Origin: CAYSSG01 sp964433635
GTDB taxonomy: Bacteria; Atribacterota; Phoenicimicrobiia; Phoenicimicrobiales; Stramentimicrobiaceae
NCBI GenBank assembly: GCA_964433635.1
Contig: CAYSSG010000011.1
Span: 1-55,508 of the forward strand
Direction: 5' to 3'
DNA: 55,508 nucleotides
Shown: piece by piece, positions 25,172 through 34,858 of the stretch
Layout: each line of letters starts with the position of its first letter
Position numbering within the stretch: position 1 is the first letter of the stretch
Notes under the pieces: model-generated
What the model saw: the letters and a program-made list of their open reading frames with translations, nothing else
What the model was told of the DNA's origin: nothing
Databases searched by the model: none
Translations under genes and position numbers: made by a program

Positions 25172-27922
25172 ATGACAGAAATAGAAATGAACCAATCTAA
25201 GAAATTTTATCAGAAAACAGTTCAAGAGGTGGAAACAGAGCTGAGCACCTCCCTGCATACAGGCTTGACACAGTCTGAGGCCAGACAACGACTGGAAAAG
25301 ATAGGTCCCAACCAGTTGCAAGAGGGTAAGCGGAGAACTCCCTGGGATATGTTATTAGATCAATTTAAAGATGTCTTAATTATTATTCTGCTAATATCAG
25401 CCGTGGTGTCCGTCATATTAGGGGAAATGACAGATGCGATTGTCATAGGGATTATCGTCTTATTGAATGCCATCATGAGTGTCCTGCAGGAATACAGGGC
25501 GGAGAAATCGCTGGAGGCCTTAAAGAAGATGACGGTTCCTGAGTCATTGGTTATCAGGGATGGAAAGCAAAAAAAGGTGCAATCTTATCAACTGGTTCCG
25601 GGGGATATTGTACTGCTTGATTCGGGTGACCGGATTCCGGCTGATCTTCGTGTGTCTGAAGCAACTGATATGAGCGTTCAGGAATCGGTATTAACGGGTG
25701 AATCTGAACCGGTTGAACAGAATACCGAGCCCATTGATGCTGAAGATGTTTCTCTGGGAGACCGGATTAATATCGTCTATATGGGGACTGTAGTGACTGC
25801 CGGTAGGGGAAAGGGAATCGTAGTAGCCACCGGTATGGCTACCGAGATGGGACAGATAGCCGGAATGCTGCAGGAACAGAAACAGGAATTGACTCCCCTG
25901 CAAAAAAAATTAAACCAGGTCGGTAAAAACCTGGGATTGCTTATTCTGTTTATTATTGCGATTGTTATCGCCATGGGATGTCTGAGAGGGATTGACTTCT
26001 TTGATATGTTTATGACCGGGATTTCCCTGGCGGTAGCCGCAGTACCTGAGGGATTGCCGGCTGTAGTAACCATCGTACTGGCGCTGGGTGTGCAAAGAAT
26101 GATTCAGAAGAATGCCATCGTCAGGAGATTGCCCGCTGTAGAAACCCTGGGTGCCACGACAGTCATCTGTTCAGATAAAACGGGGACTTTAACCCAGAAC
26201 CAGATGACAGTACAAAAGCTGATTCTAGTGAATAGGGAAATAGATGTAGAAGGTGGAGGATATCAGCCGATTGGCCAATTCAGACAGGACGGTCAATCCA
26301 TTCAGCCCGGTGATGACCAGACAGTATCTCTCCTTCTTAAGGCAGCTGCCCTGTGCAACAATGCCGTCCTGAGACAGAATGAAGATAATCAACAATGGGA
26401 AATTATGGGTGATCCTACGGAAGGGTCCCTGATTGTGGCAGCGGCAAAAGCCGGTTACCAGAAAGAGGGATTGGAAAATGCCTACCCGCGGATTAAGGAA
26501 TTGCCATTCGATTCGGAACGAAAAAGAATGTCTACCATTCACCGGACACCGGAAGGGAAGGAATTACTATTCGTAAAAGGTGCCCCTGACCAGATCATGG
26601 AGCGCTGCAAAAAGTACCGGGAAGACGGGAAAACAAATCCATTCACTGAATCAATTAAAGAACATGTCATTAAGCAGAATAAGAAATTAGCTTCGTCTGC
26701 ACTACGGGTGTTAGCTGTTGCCTATCGGGAAATCACAGCACAGGAAAAAGAGCATCTGGATAAGAATAAGAAGCTTGATGCTGACCAGGTGGAAAACCGG
26801 CTCATTTTTTTAGGATTAATAGCCATGATGGATCCTCCGAGAAAAGAAGCAGCGGAAGCTGTACAAACTTGCAGAAAAGCAGGCATTCGCCCTGTTATGA
26901 TCACCGGAGATTATTCCTTGACTGCTCAGGCAATTGCTGCAAAACTGGATATCTATCGCTCAGGGGACCGGATTATTACCGGATCTGAACTTGAGAAGAT
27001 GTCTCAGTCAGAATTGGAAGAGGTTGTTTTAAAGACGACTATTTTTGCCCGTGTCTCACCCCGGCATAAGCGGAGAATTGTCAGAGCTTTACAGAAAAAT
27101 AATCAGGTGGTAGCCATGACAGGTGACGGAGTGAATGATGCCCCTGCTTTAAAGGAATCGGATATCGGCATAGCGATGGGGATTACCGGTACGGATGTAT
27201 CCAAAGAAGCGGCTGATATGATCCTGACCGATGACAATTTCTCTTCCATCGTATTGGCTGTTGAAGAAGGCAGAAAAATCTATCAGAATATCCAGAAATT
27301 TATCCGGTACCTGCTGTCCTGTAATCTGGGAGAGATCATTACTATCTTCATTGCCATCATGATTGGTCTTCCCCGTCCCCTGCTACCCATCCAGATTCTC
27401 TGGGTAAATCTTGTAACTGACGGACTTCCTGCCTTAGCGCTGGGGCTTGATCCTGCCGAGGTCGACCTGATGAAGCATCCTCCCCGGGATCCCAATGAAG
27501 GGATCTTCTCCGGCAAGATGGGTTTTAATATCTTCTCCCAGGGCTTCTTTATCGGTATGATTACCCTCATTGCATTTTATTATGGTTATACCCGCTATTC
27601 TTTGGAAGCAGGAGAGACCATGGCCTTCGGGACACTCAGTTTCAGCCAGTTATGGCAATCGCTGAATTCCCGCTCTGACCGATATTCACTTATCCGGCTG
27701 GGTATTTTCACAAATCATTATTTAGTACTGGCCATTCTTATTTCAGGTATCTTACAGTTGTCCGTCATGTTAATACCTTACCTGCAGACGATATTCAAGG
27801 TGATTCCGCTCACGCTTTATCAGTGGTTGTTTATTATACTTCTATCCTTAACGGTCATTCCTTATGTGGAGATACTGAAATTATTACATCTGACCTCTAA
27901 AGATCATTCCATGGGCAATTGA
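25172..27922 (+). CDS. P2A-type cation-transporting ATPase (Ca2+-ATPase-like)
   Basis: Pumps a cation, most likely Ca2+, out of the cytoplasm. 916 residues with the SERCA-like layout: N-terminal cation ATPase domain, A-domain VLTGESEPVE, M4 site VPEGLPAVVTIVLALG, phosphorylation site CSDKTGTLTQNQMT, nucleotide domain KGAPDQIMERC, hinge MTGDGVNDAPALKESDIGIAMG, and M6 LWVNLVTDGLPALALGLDP. The M4 P-E-G-L-P and M6 N-x-x-x-D match calcium-type pumps. Ten membrane segments are plausible. Preceded by a MarR gene. Mn2+ or Na+ transport is the alternative. Confidence 0.93.
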   Translation: MTEIEMNQSKKFYQKTVQEVETELSTSLHTGLTQSEARQRLEKIGPNQLQEGKRRTPWDMLLDQFKDVLIIILLISAVVSVILGEMTDAIVIGIIVLLNAIMSVLQEYRAEKSLEALKKMTVPESLVIRDGKQKKVQSYQLVPGDIVLLDSGDRIPADLRVSEATDMSVQESVLTGESEPVEQNTEPIDAEDVSLGDRINIVYMGTVVTAGRGKGIVVATGMATEMGQIAGMLQEQKQELTPLQKKLNQVGKNLGLLILFIIAIVIAMGCLRGIDFFDMFMTGISLAVAAVPEGLPAVVTIVLALGVQRMIQKNAIVRRLPAVETLGATTVICSDKTGTLTQNQMTVQKLILVNREIDVEGGGYQPIGQFRQDGQSIQPGDDQTVSLLLKAAALCNNAVLRQNEDNQQWEIMGDPTEGSLIVAAAKAGYQKEGLENAYPRIKELPFDSERKRMSTIHRTPEGKELLFVKGAPDQIMERCKKYREDGKTNPFTESIKEHVIKQNKKLASSALRVLAVAYREITAQEKEHLDKNKKLDADQVENRLIFLGLIAMMDPPRKEAAEAVQTCRKAGIRPVMITGDYSLTAQAIAAKLDIYRSGDRIITGSELEKMSQSELEEVVLKTTIFARVSPRHKRRIVRALQKNNQVVAMTGDGVNDAPALKESDIGIAMGITGTDVSKEAADMILTDDNFSSIVLAVEEGRKIYQNIQKFIRYLLSCNLGEIITIFIAIMIGLPRPLLPIQILWVNLVTDGLPALALGLDPAEVDLMKHPPRDPNEGIFSGKMGFNIFSQGFFIGMITLIAFYYGYTRYSLEAGETMAFGTLSFSQLWQSLNSRSDRYSLIRLGIFTNHYLVLAILISGILQLSVMLIPYLQTIFKVIPLTLYQWLFIILLSLTVIPYVEILKLLHLTSKDHSMGN

Positions 27923-27963
27923 TTCAGACATACTGATTCAATGCCGGTAAAAAAATTTTTAAT

Positions 27964-28365
27964 CTAAGAGATGGGTTTCCCCGCATCCGGACCCGCTGTG
28001 GTGTTATATATCTGTTCTACTTTAAAGATAACCATGCCTTTGGCTGGCAATGTATCTTTTTTTGATTTTACCCATTTCTTAAATGCTTCATACTCTGATC
28101 CTTTGTTCATGTACCGGCAAGTCCCCTTTAATTGATACCACTTTTTATCTTCTGCTTTTTTGGTCAGAAGTGATGCTTTGGAATTTTCTTTAAGATTGGA
28201 AAGTGTTTTATCAAAATAGTTATCTGCCAGCAGGACGGTTTCGTCATCTTCAATCTTCTTAATCCCGATCATATTGATATTGGGAATGCCGGAATGACTG
28301 GCTGTAGCAAAGGCAAAGGCCTGATCATCGTTCATGATCTTCTGGATATCCTGGGGTATTTTCAT
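27964..28365 (-). CDS. Pyridoxamine 5'-phosphate oxidase-like flavin-binding protein
   Basis: A 133-residue split-barrel protein of the PNPOx-like group. Features: AFATASHSGIPNINMIG near the N-terminus, a second strand block ETVLLADNYFDKTLSNLKENSKASLL (positions about 42-68) and YQLKGTCRYMNKGSEYEAFKKWV. These small members usually bind FMN or F420-like flavins and are not true PdxH. GAGAGG precedes the start. It is convergent to the ATPase gene, with 41 nt between stops. Substrate unknown. Confidence 0.82.
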   Translation of the reverse strand: MKIPQDIQKIMNDDQAFAFATASHSGIPNINMIGIKKIEDDETVLLADNYFDKTLSNLKENSKASLLTKKAEDKKWYQLKGTCRYMNKGSEYEAFKKWVKSKKDTLPAKGMVIFKVEQIYNTTAGPDAGKPIS

Positions 28366-28461
28366 CTTTTTTAACCTCTCATATTAATCGTTTGATAATA
28401 CAGTTTTATATTCTAATACGCCATGAGTTAAAAATCAAATAAATAGGAATGATGAATCTTT

Positions 28462-28671
28462 GAAATTTTTAATCTGAAAAATAAATCATTGAATAAAATG
28501 ACTTTTTTAATAACTTNNNNNNNNNNNNNNNNNNNNNNNNNNNNNNNNNNNNNNNNNNNNNNNNNNNNNNNNNNNNNNNNNNNNNNNNNNNNNNNNNNNN
28601 NNNNNNNNNNNNNNNNGAAATTTTTAATCTGAAAAATAAATCATTGAATAAAATGACTTTTTTAATAACTT
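28462..28671. repeat. 55-nt duplicated flanks around an assembly gap (1)
   Basis: Positions 28462-28516 and 28617-28671 are identical over 55 nt and enclose 100 N (28517-28616). This is the pattern left when two overlapping contigs are joined by a fixed gap. The real genome probably has one copy and no gap. The region is AT-rich spacer between the flavin protein (minus) and mrfA (plus). Confidence 0.85.
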
Positions 28672-28696
28672 CCCTTTATTTTTTTATGGTATGATA

Positions 28697-28705
28697 TGGT
28701 ATAAT
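28697..28705 (+). promoter_or_regulatory. Extended -10 promoter for mrfA
   Basis: TGGTATAAT: a perfect TATAAT (28700-28705) with the TGn extension, 72 nt before the mrfA start. No good -35 is seen at the right distance. Confidence 0.5.
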
Positions 28706-28777
28706 ATGAGGGTTTCAGTAAGTTAGATGACATCATGGTATCGTCTCAGATGCTATTAAACCTGCAGGAGAATTCAT

Positions 28778-31066
28778 ATGAGTTGTGATGTTTCGGTGAT
28801 TATCCAGGAATTGGAAAATGATTTTACGATCCGTCCCTATTTGACGGCACTGGAGCATTTACCGGCACAGGAAGCCTGCCTGGATGAATTTCCCAATTGG
28901 CTGGACAGCGCCTTGATTGAGCAGTTAAAAAAGGATGGCATTCATCATCTCTATTCCCATCAAGCCAGCGCTTTGAAGATGATCAGAGAAGGAAAGAATG
29001 TCGTTGTAGTAACGCCTACCGCTTCAGGGAAAACCCTCTGCTATAATCTTCCGGTTTTAGATGCCATGATAAAGGAACCAAGCAGCAGGGCTATCTATCT
29101 TTTTCCTACCAAGGCTTTGTCCCAGGATCAGCTGGGGGAACTTTATCGGATGATAGAGGCGCTGGAACAGCCCGTAAAAACCTTTACCTATGACGGCGAT
29201 ACCCCTGTCTCAGCCAGGTCTGCCATTCGCAACCAAGGTCATATCATCGTCACTAACCCGGATATGCTGCATACCGGCATATTGCCTCACCATACCAAAT
29301 GGCATCAGTTATTTCAAAATCTGAAATACGTTGTCATGGATGAAATCCATATTTATCGGGGTGTTTTTGGCAGTCATATGGCTAATGTGATACGCCGATT
29401 AAAACGGATCTGCGAATTTTATGGTTCAAAACCGCAATTTATATGCTGTTCGGCTACCATCGCCAATCCGTTGGAGTTTTCCGAAAAGATGATAGAAGAA
29501 GAATTTGCCCTGGTTGATAATAATGGCGCTCCCAGGGGTGAAAAGTATTTCCTGTTTTATAATCCACCGGTTGTGAACAGGCAGCTTGGTATTCGAAAAA
29601 GCCTGATTAAAGAGACAGCCCGTTTGGTAAGTAAATTTTTGAATTATGATATTCAGACGATTGTTTTTGCCCGCAGCCGTCTGACCACAGAAGTGTTGAC
29701 CAGCTACCTGAAGGATTACCTGGTCAAGGCAGGTTTTGACCGGGACCTGGTCAGAGGTTATAGAGGCGGTTATCTGCCGAATTTGCGCAGGGAGATTGAA
29801 AAGGGACTTAAAGAAGGTGTCATTAAAGGTGTGGTCAGTACCAATGCCCTGGAATTGGGAGTAGATATCGGGCAGCTGGATGCCTGTTTTATTTCCGGGT
29901 ATCCCGGAACGATCTCCAGTACCTGGCAACAGGCCGGGAGAGCAGGCAGGCGTACCCATTCCTCTGTTGCTGTTCTGGTGGCTTCCAGTGTGCCGCTGGA
30001 CCAGTATATGATTAATGAGCCGAATTACTTTTTTAAGGAATCCCCGGAAAGTGCGGTTATCGATCCGAATAACCTGAGTATCTTAATCAGTCATATCAAA
30101 TGTGCAGCCTTTGAGCTTCCTTTTGTCAGTGGAGAAAAATTTGGTTCTGAAGAATTGGAAGAGATCCTGCAATTTCTGGAAGATAAGAAGATGATTCATT
30201 TTACCCAGAACAAATGGCATTGGATGAGTGAAGCGTATCCTGCCGATGAAATCAGTCTGCGAAGTGCCACCACCGAGAATTTTGCTATTATCGATACAGA
30301 GGAGGATAAAGATAAGGTGATTGGAGAAGTTGACCGGGAAAGTGCTCCCACGACCATTCACGAAGGCGCCATTTATATTCACGAGGGAGAACAGTATACC
30401 ATCACCAGGCTGGATTACGATGATTACAAAGCCTATGCCAAAAAGGTAGATGTAAATTATTATACCGATGCCCAGGTGGAAAGCCATATCAAGATTCTGG
30501 ATGTCTTTGACCTGCAGGAGGAGGAGAACGTCCATCATCAGTATGGAGAGGTCGTGATTACTACCATCTCTACGATGTATAAAAAAGTTAAATTCTACAC
30601 CCACGAGAACCTGGGTTACGGTAAGATTAATTTACCTGCCGAGGATATGCACACGACCGCCTACTGGCTGATTTTGTCGGAAGCATTTCAGAATCTTCCC
30701 GGCAGTAAAATACAGTCCGGATTCAGATTTGATCTGGGAGGAGGATTATTGGCCTTATCGAATGTCATTGTGAATGTAGCCCCTTTGTTTATCATGTGTG
30801 ATCCCAAGGATATTCGGGCTGTTGCCCAGATTCGCTCTCCTTTTACCGATCTTCCTACCCTTTTCGTCTATGATAACTATCCCGGAGGTGTAGGTTTCAG
30901 TGAGAAGATTTTTGAACTTCATGATAAAATTTTACAGGCAGCCCGGGATTTAATTGAAAATTGCGGTTGTGATGCCGGCTGTCCCTCCTGTGTGGGACCC
31001 ATTAATCAGGTGGGCAATCAGGGGAAACAGAGTGCACTCTTTATCCTGAAGGAGGTTATCCGTTGA
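28778..31066 (+). CDS. mrfA: MrfA-like DEAD/DEAH helicase with DUF1998 and Cys4 motif
   Basis: ATP-dependent 3'-5' DNA helicase of the YprA/Hrq1 group; in B. subtilis MrfA acts with MrfB in repair of mitomycin lesions. Motifs: Q-like YSHQASALKMI, Walker A TPTASGKTLCYN, DEIH box VVMDEIHIY, CCSATIANP, and the motif VI region TWQQAGRAGRR near residue 390. The C-terminal third is the DUF1998 domain ending in CGCDAGCPSCVGP, the four-Cys metal site. 762 residues, the YprA norm. AGGAG precedes the ATG. It overlaps mrfB by 4 nt. Confidence 0.92.
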   Translation: MSCDVSVIIQELENDFTIRPYLTALEHLPAQEACLDEFPNWLDSALIEQLKKDGIHHLYSHQASALKMIREGKNVVVVTPTASGKTLCYNLPVLDAMIKEPSSRAIYLFPTKALSQDQLGELYRMIEALEQPVKTFTYDGDTPVSARSAIRNQGHIIVTNPDMLHTGILPHHTKWHQLFQNLKYVVMDEIHIYRGVFGSHMANVIRRLKRICEFYGSKPQFICCSATIANPLEFSEKMIEEEFALVDNNGAPRGEKYFLFYNPPVVNRQLGIRKSLIKETARLVSKFLNYDIQTIVFARSRLTTEVLTSYLKDYLVKAGFDRDLVRGYRGGYLPNLRREIEKGLKEGVIKGVVSTNALELGVDIGQLDACFISGYPGTISSTWQQAGRAGRRTHSSVAVLVASSVPLDQYMINEPNYFFKESPESAVIDPNNLSILISHIKCAAFELPFVSGEKFGSEELEEILQFLEDKKMIHFTQNKWHWMSEAYPADEISLRSATTENFAIIDTEEDKDKVIGEVDRESAPTTIHEGAIYIHEGEQYTITRLDYDDYKAYAKKVDVNYYTDAQVESHIKILDVFDLQEEENVHHQYGEVVITTISTMYKKVKFYTHENLGYGKINLPAEDMHTTAYWLILSEAFQNLPGSKIQSGFRFDLGGGLLALSNVIVNVAPLFIMCDPKDIRAVAQIRSPFTDLPTLFVYDNYPGGVGFSEKIFELHDKILQAARDLIENCGCDAGCPSCVGPINQVGNQGKQSALFILKEVIR

Positions 31067-32340
31067 TTATGGATTTAAAGGACCGTCTGGAAAAGATAGA
31101 GAGTTTAAAAAAACGGGTTCAGCAGATCGGTTCCTTTCAGAAGGATCAAGGTCTTTCCATCCCCATGAAGAGACGTTCTGTACCCATTTCCGATGTCATG
31201 TCGGGAAATATGGCTGATACACCTTATGGTTCCTGTTTTTATTCCGAGAAGGCAATTCCGCTGGAAACATCATTTGGCGAACATTTGCTGGCGGAAATTA
31301 TTCCTTATTTTCCTTTTCAGTCAGATTTTTTCAGGCCTGAGTTCCATGAAAAAACCGGGGAAATCCGGCTGGATGAGGCCCTTTTTTTTGACACCGAAAC
31401 AACCGGTTTGGCGGGTGGTGCCGGAACCTATATTTTTTTATTAGGTTTGGGATATTTCACCAAAGATGCCTTTTGTATCAGGCAATACTTTATGTCTGAC
31501 TACCATGAGGAAGAAGCCTTGCTCTGGTCAGTGAACCAGTTGTTTGCGCAAAATTTCAAATTGCTGGTAACTTATAACGGAAGAAGTTATGATTACCCAT
31601 TGATGCAGACACGATTCATTATGACCCGCCAGCCGATGCAGTTAACAGACCCATATCATCTGGATTTGCTCTTTCCTGCCCGGCGGATATGGAAACGCAG
31701 ATTACAGGATTGTTCGTTAGCCAATATAGAGAGAAGGGTACTGAAGATTAACAGAGAGGAAGATATCCCGGGATATCTGATTCCCCATGTATATTTTCGT
31801 TATCTGCAGGATAGAGATGCCCGTCCGCTTAAGCCGGTTTTTGAGCATAATCTTCAGGATATTATCTCCCTGGTCATCCTTACCGCTAAAATCAGTCAGG
31901 TCCTGAAGGATCCTCTTCAGGGGGACATCTATGGTCTGGATCTTTGCGGAGTCGGGAAATTTTATGAGACCAATAGAGATTATGAATTCAGTACCCGCTG
32001 TTATGAAGAGGCATTAAAGGGTAATCTGTCAGATGAAGATTCTTTAGAGGTGTTGAAATTGTGTTCCTTTGCCTATAAGAAACAGGGGCAATGGGAGAAG
32101 GCGGAAGCAGCCTGGAGAGATATTCTGTCTCTCACAAGACAATTTTTATCCTATCCCTATGAAGAACTGGCAAAATATTATGAACACCGTTTGAGGGATT
32201 ACTGCAAAGCATTGAACATCGTGGAAGAAGCGCTTCTCCGTTTGGAACAGGAGTCTCTCCATCCGGACCAAAAGGAAGAGTGGCAGAAGGGATTCCGGTA
32301 TCGGTTACAAAGGATCCAGCGCAAGCAGCAGAATAACTGA
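31063..32340 (+). CDS. mrfB: MrfB-like DEDD exonuclease with TPR region
   Basis: Partner nuclease of MrfA (YprB family). The RNase H-like exonuclease domain (residues about 90-270) starts with FFDTETTGLAGGAGTYIFLL, includes VTYNGRSYDYPLMQTRF, and ends near HNLQDIISL, carrying the acidic residues of the DEDD type. The C-terminal 130 residues are helical repeats (TPR-like: FYETNRDYEFSTRCYEEAL). The start is TTG at 31063 with AAGGAGG at 31048-31054, overlapping mrfA by 4 nt; translational coupling is expected. An ATG two codons later is an alternative. radC and a Nudix gene follow. Confidence 0.9.
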   Translation: MIMDLKDRLEKIESLKKRVQQIGSFQKDQGLSIPMKRRSVPISDVMSGNMADTPYGSCFYSEKAIPLETSFGEHLLAEIIPYFPFQSDFFRPEFHEKTGEIRLDEALFFDTETTGLAGGAGTYIFLLGLGYFTKDAFCIRQYFMSDYHEEEALLWSVNQLFAQNFKLLVTYNGRSYDYPLMQTRFIMTRQPMQLTDPYHLDLLFPARRIWKRRLQDCSLANIERRVLKINREEDIPGYLIPHVYFRYLQDRDARPLKPVFEHNLQDIISLVILTAKISQVLKDPLQGDIYGLDLCGVGKFYETNRDYEFSTRCYEEALKGNLSDEDSLEVLKLCSFAYKKQGQWEKAEAAWRDILSLTRQFLSYPYEELAKYYEHRLRDYCKALNIVEEALLRLEQESLHPDQKEEWQKGFRYRLQRIQRKQQNN

Positions 32341-32374
32341 TTCCGAAGATCAATTGAATTTCAGGAAAGAGAAG

Positions 32375-33085
32375 ATGGAAGCAAACAAAAAAAGTTATAC
32401 CATCAAAGACTGGCCGGAATATGAACGTCCCAGGGAAAGGCTGCTACATCAGGGTCCAGATTGCTTAACAGATACCGAATTGCTGGCGATTATTATTGCC
32501 AAGGGTGCCTCCGGAAAGACATCCGTTGAGGTAGCAAGGAATCTGCTGGCACGATTCGGCAGTCTCAGGAAATTGATGAATGCCTCTTATTCGGAGATAA
32601 AACAGACAGACGGAATCGGAGAGGCAAAGTATGCCCAGATAAAGGCTGCCCTGGAAATGGGAGTACGTCTTTCTCAGGAAAAAATACTTCCCGGAAAGAG
32701 AATACAGAAGGCCCAGGATGTAGTGGATTACTATTATGCTGAAATGAAAGACATAAAGAAGGAGCTCTTTCATGTGATACTTCTGGATATTCGTTATCAG
32801 ATTATCCGGGATGTCCTTGTTTCCATGGGGAGTTTAACCGAAACAACCGTTCACCCGCGGGAAGTGCTCAAAGAAGTGGTCAAGGAATCGGCAGCAGCAA
32901 TTATTTTTCTTCATAATCACCCCAGTGGAAATCCCCAGCCCAGTCAGCAGGATATTGCATTAACCAGAAGATTGTGTCAGTCCTGCCACATGATGGGAGT
33001 GAAGGTTCTTGATCATATCATTATTGGGGAGGATTGTTTTTATAGTTTTGCCCGCATGGATCAATTGAAAGAAATGGATGTTTAA
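32375..33085 (+). CDS. radC: RadC-family JAB/JAMM domain protein
   Basis: Contains an N-terminal helix-hairpin-helix-like region (LLHQGPDCLTDTELLAIII through TDGIGEAKYAQIKAA) and a C-terminal JAMM metalloprotease-like domain with HNHPSGNPQPSQQD, all zinc ligands present. Despite the name, RadC is not established as a repair factor. ATG at 32375 is preceded by AGGAAAGAG and is preferred over an in-frame TTG at 32354. It follows mrfB by 34 nt, so the DNA-repair context here is suggestive. Confidence 0.92.
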   Translation: MEANKKSYTIKDWPEYERPRERLLHQGPDCLTDTELLAIIIAKGASGKTSVEVARNLLARFGSLRKLMNASYSEIKQTDGIGEAKYAQIKAALEMGVRLSQEKILPGKRIQKAQDVVDYYYAEMKDIKKELFHVILLDIRYQIIRDVLVSMGSLTETTVHPREVLKEVVKESAAAIIFLHNHPSGNPQPSQQDIALTRRLCQSCHMMGVKVLDHIIIGEDCFYSFARMDQLKEMDV

Positions 33086-33108
33086 ATATAGCAGCAGAGG
33101 AGTGCAGG

Positions 33109-33651
33109 ATGAAAATAACGGATTTGAAGTACTGTACCAGATGTGGCCATCCGCTGGAAAGGAGAACCATTCAGGCCATTAAGAGAATGGTTTGCCCTTA
33201 CTGTGATACGGTCTATTATGATAATCCTATTCCCAGCGTGGCAGTGGTGGTCCGAAATGAACAGGGACAGCTGCTTCTGGTAAAACGGAAGGCAGAACCG
33301 AAAAAAGGCTTCTGGTCGTTGCCGGGAGGATTCATGGATGGCGGGGAGTCAGTAACCCAGGCTGCCCTGAGGGAAATGAAGGAAGAAACCGGTCTGGAAG
33401 GAGAGATCAAGAGATTGATCAGGATCGTGAATCACGAAAGTGAAATGTATGGTCACGTCATGATTATTATCCTTGAAGTAGAGATTACCGGAGGACGGTT
33501 AAGAGCCGGAGATGATGCCGAATGTACAGATTTTTTTCCTATAGAAGAATTACCACCACTGGCTTTTCATTTTCAGGAAGAAACCGTGAAAGAAGTGACA
33601 GGATATACCCTGTCAAAAAATATCAACAGGAGAGCCTATTCTCCTGAATAA
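33109..33651 (+). CDS. Nudix hydrolase with N-terminal zinc ribbon
   Basis: Hydrolyses a nucleoside diphosphate-X compound. A Cys4 ribbon (CTRCGHPLE and VCPYCDTVYYDNP, residues 8-42) precedes the Nudix box GGFMDGGESVTQAALREM followed by KEETG (residues about 75-97), with all catalytic glutamates. This arrangement is common in ADP-ribose or NADH pyrophosphatase-like and oxidised-nucleotide enzymes; the true substrate cannot be read. AGAGGAG precedes the ATG. It links the repair genes upstream to the cupin-HAD genes downstream (spacing 23 and 17 nt). Confidence 0.9.
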   Translation: MKITDLKYCTRCGHPLERRTIQAIKRMVCPYCDTVYYDNPIPSVAVVVRNEQGQLLLVKRKAEPKKGFWSLPGGFMDGGESVTQAALREMKEETGLEGEIKRLIRIVNHESEMYGHVMIIILEVEITGGRLRAGDDAECTDFFPIEELPPLAFHFQEETVKEVTGYTLSKNINRRAYSPE

Positions 33652-33668
33652 AGAAGAGGTGTATACAG

Positions 33669-34010
33669 GTGAAAAAAGAAGTTACATTTTTTAAAAAAGA
33701 AGAATTAAAAGTTAAACCGGTGTTAAAAAGTTCACAGTTAAGGGCCGTCGATAATGAACATGTCATGATAACTTTATTTGATTTTGGTCCGGATGATCCG
33801 GTCATGCCCATGCATCATCATCCCCATGAGCAGATAAGTTATATTCTAAAAGGTACGGTTGAGATGGTAGTCGGAGGGAAAAGTCAGTTATTAAAAGCAG
33901 GACATGGGGTCATCATCCCACCGGATGTGGAGCATGGCGTAACATCCGTGGAAAAAGGTTCCCAGATATTGGATGTTTTTTATCCACTGAGAGAAGACTA
34001 TCTTTCCTGA
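33669..34010 (+). CDS. Cupin domain protein (copy 1)
   Basis: A single-domain 113-residue cupin. Motif 1 is MHHHPHEQISYILKGTVEM (metal-binding H-x-H-x3-E or Q pattern, near residue 50) and motif 2 is HGVIIPPDVEHGV. Starts at GTG 33669 with GAGGTG upstream. Enzymatic role unknown: isomerase, dioxygenase or sugar binding are all known in this fold. Its importance here is context: it is followed by a HAD gene after 11 nt, and the same cupin-HAD order is repeated immediately downstream. Confidence 0.85.
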   Translation: MKKEVTFFKKEELKVKPVLKSSQLRAVDNEHVMITLFDFGPDDPVMPMHHHPHEQISYILKGTVEMVVGGKSQLLKAGHGVIIPPDVEHGVTSVEKGSQILDVFYPLREDYLS

Positions 34011-34021
34011 TAGATGGGAGA

Positions 34022-34846
34022 ATGAAATTTCAAATGAAAATCTTAGCGGTTGATTACGACGGAGTCATCGTTGACAGTGTCATGGACTCTCTCTTTGTCA
34101 GTCACAATGCTTATTTAAACCTGTTTGGAGAATCTCAGAAAAGAGTTTTTGGTGGTAAGCCGTTTACTTTTCAGAATTGGCCGATCATTCAGGAAAAATA
34201 TCAGAAAGAAATCCGCTATTACCGATCTCTTAGACCCTATATTCGCGGTGCTACCGATTATGGCTTGATTCAGAAGTTAATGGAAGAAGGAAGGTCTATC
34301 CGGAATCAGCAGGAGTTCGATCAGTACAGAAATACCGTTCAATTTGATTTCCAGAATTTCCATGATTCCTTTTATCAGGCAAGGGAAGCTATACAGAAGG
34401 ATGATTTTGAAGGGTGGCTTACCCTGGAACCGCCCTATCAGGGAGTCATTCAGGGAATTCGTCAGTTCATTAAAGAGGGAGTCAAGGCGATGATTGCCAC
34501 CTCTAACCGTCGGGAATATATTGCCAGGACTTTTGACCCTCAATATTATAATATTCCCGTTTCAGATGATGACATCCTTGATTTCCGTTTCGGGGAGGAT
34601 AAATCAAGTCAGATGCACCATATCCGGGAAAAGTACCATGTTGACTATCATGATATTTACTTTGTCGACGATCAATTAGCTCATCTGGAGCAGACCCGTC
34701 ATTTGGGCATTCATATTTTTTTAGCCGGCTGGAGTTATGCCACCGGTCAACAAAAAGAGGATGCCCGGGAAAAGAATATTATTGTTATTGAGAAGGATGA
34801 AGAATTTTACCCCCGCATAAAAGAAACGATGATTAGAAATCAATAG
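34022..34846 (+). CDS. HAD-superfamily hydrolase (copy 1 of a tandem pair)
   Basis: A 274-residue HAD protein. Motif I is AVDYDGVIVDS, motif II lies in MIATSNRREY, motif III is the Lys of GEDKSSQ, and motif IV is YFVDDQLAHLE, so all catalytic elements are intact. The large helical insert between motif I and II (about residues 20-145) is a cap domain. It is a clear paralog of the gene at 35250-36053 (shared SLFVSHNAY, FTFENW/FTFQNW, IATSN, DDQL, FxAGW). GGGAG is adjacent to the ATG. Substrate unknown; phosphatase most likely. Confidence 0.85.
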   Translation: MKFQMKILAVDYDGVIVDSVMDSLFVSHNAYLNLFGESQKRVFGGKPFTFQNWPIIQEKYQKEIRYYRSLRPYIRGATDYGLIQKLMEEGRSIRNQQEFDQYRNTVQFDFQNFHDSFYQAREAIQKDDFEGWLTLEPPYQGVIQGIRQFIKEGVKAMIATSNRREYIARTFDPQYYNIPVSDDDILDFRFGEDKSSQMHHIREKYHVDYHDIYFVDDQLAHLEQTRHLGIHIFLAGWSYATGQQKEDAREKNIIVIEKDEEFYPRIKETMIRNQ

Positions 34847-34858
34847 GAGGAAAGATCT

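Noticed and set aside
27918..27942. Hairpin ATTGATTCAG/CTGATTCAAT as terminator for the P-type ATPase gene
   Set aside because: Nine of ten pairs form, but it starts inside the stop region, is AT-rich, and no T-run follows directly. Too weak to call.
29426..30604. Two long minus-strand frames (177 and 173 residues)
   Set aside because: Both lie antisense within the mrfA helicase gene and show no family features.
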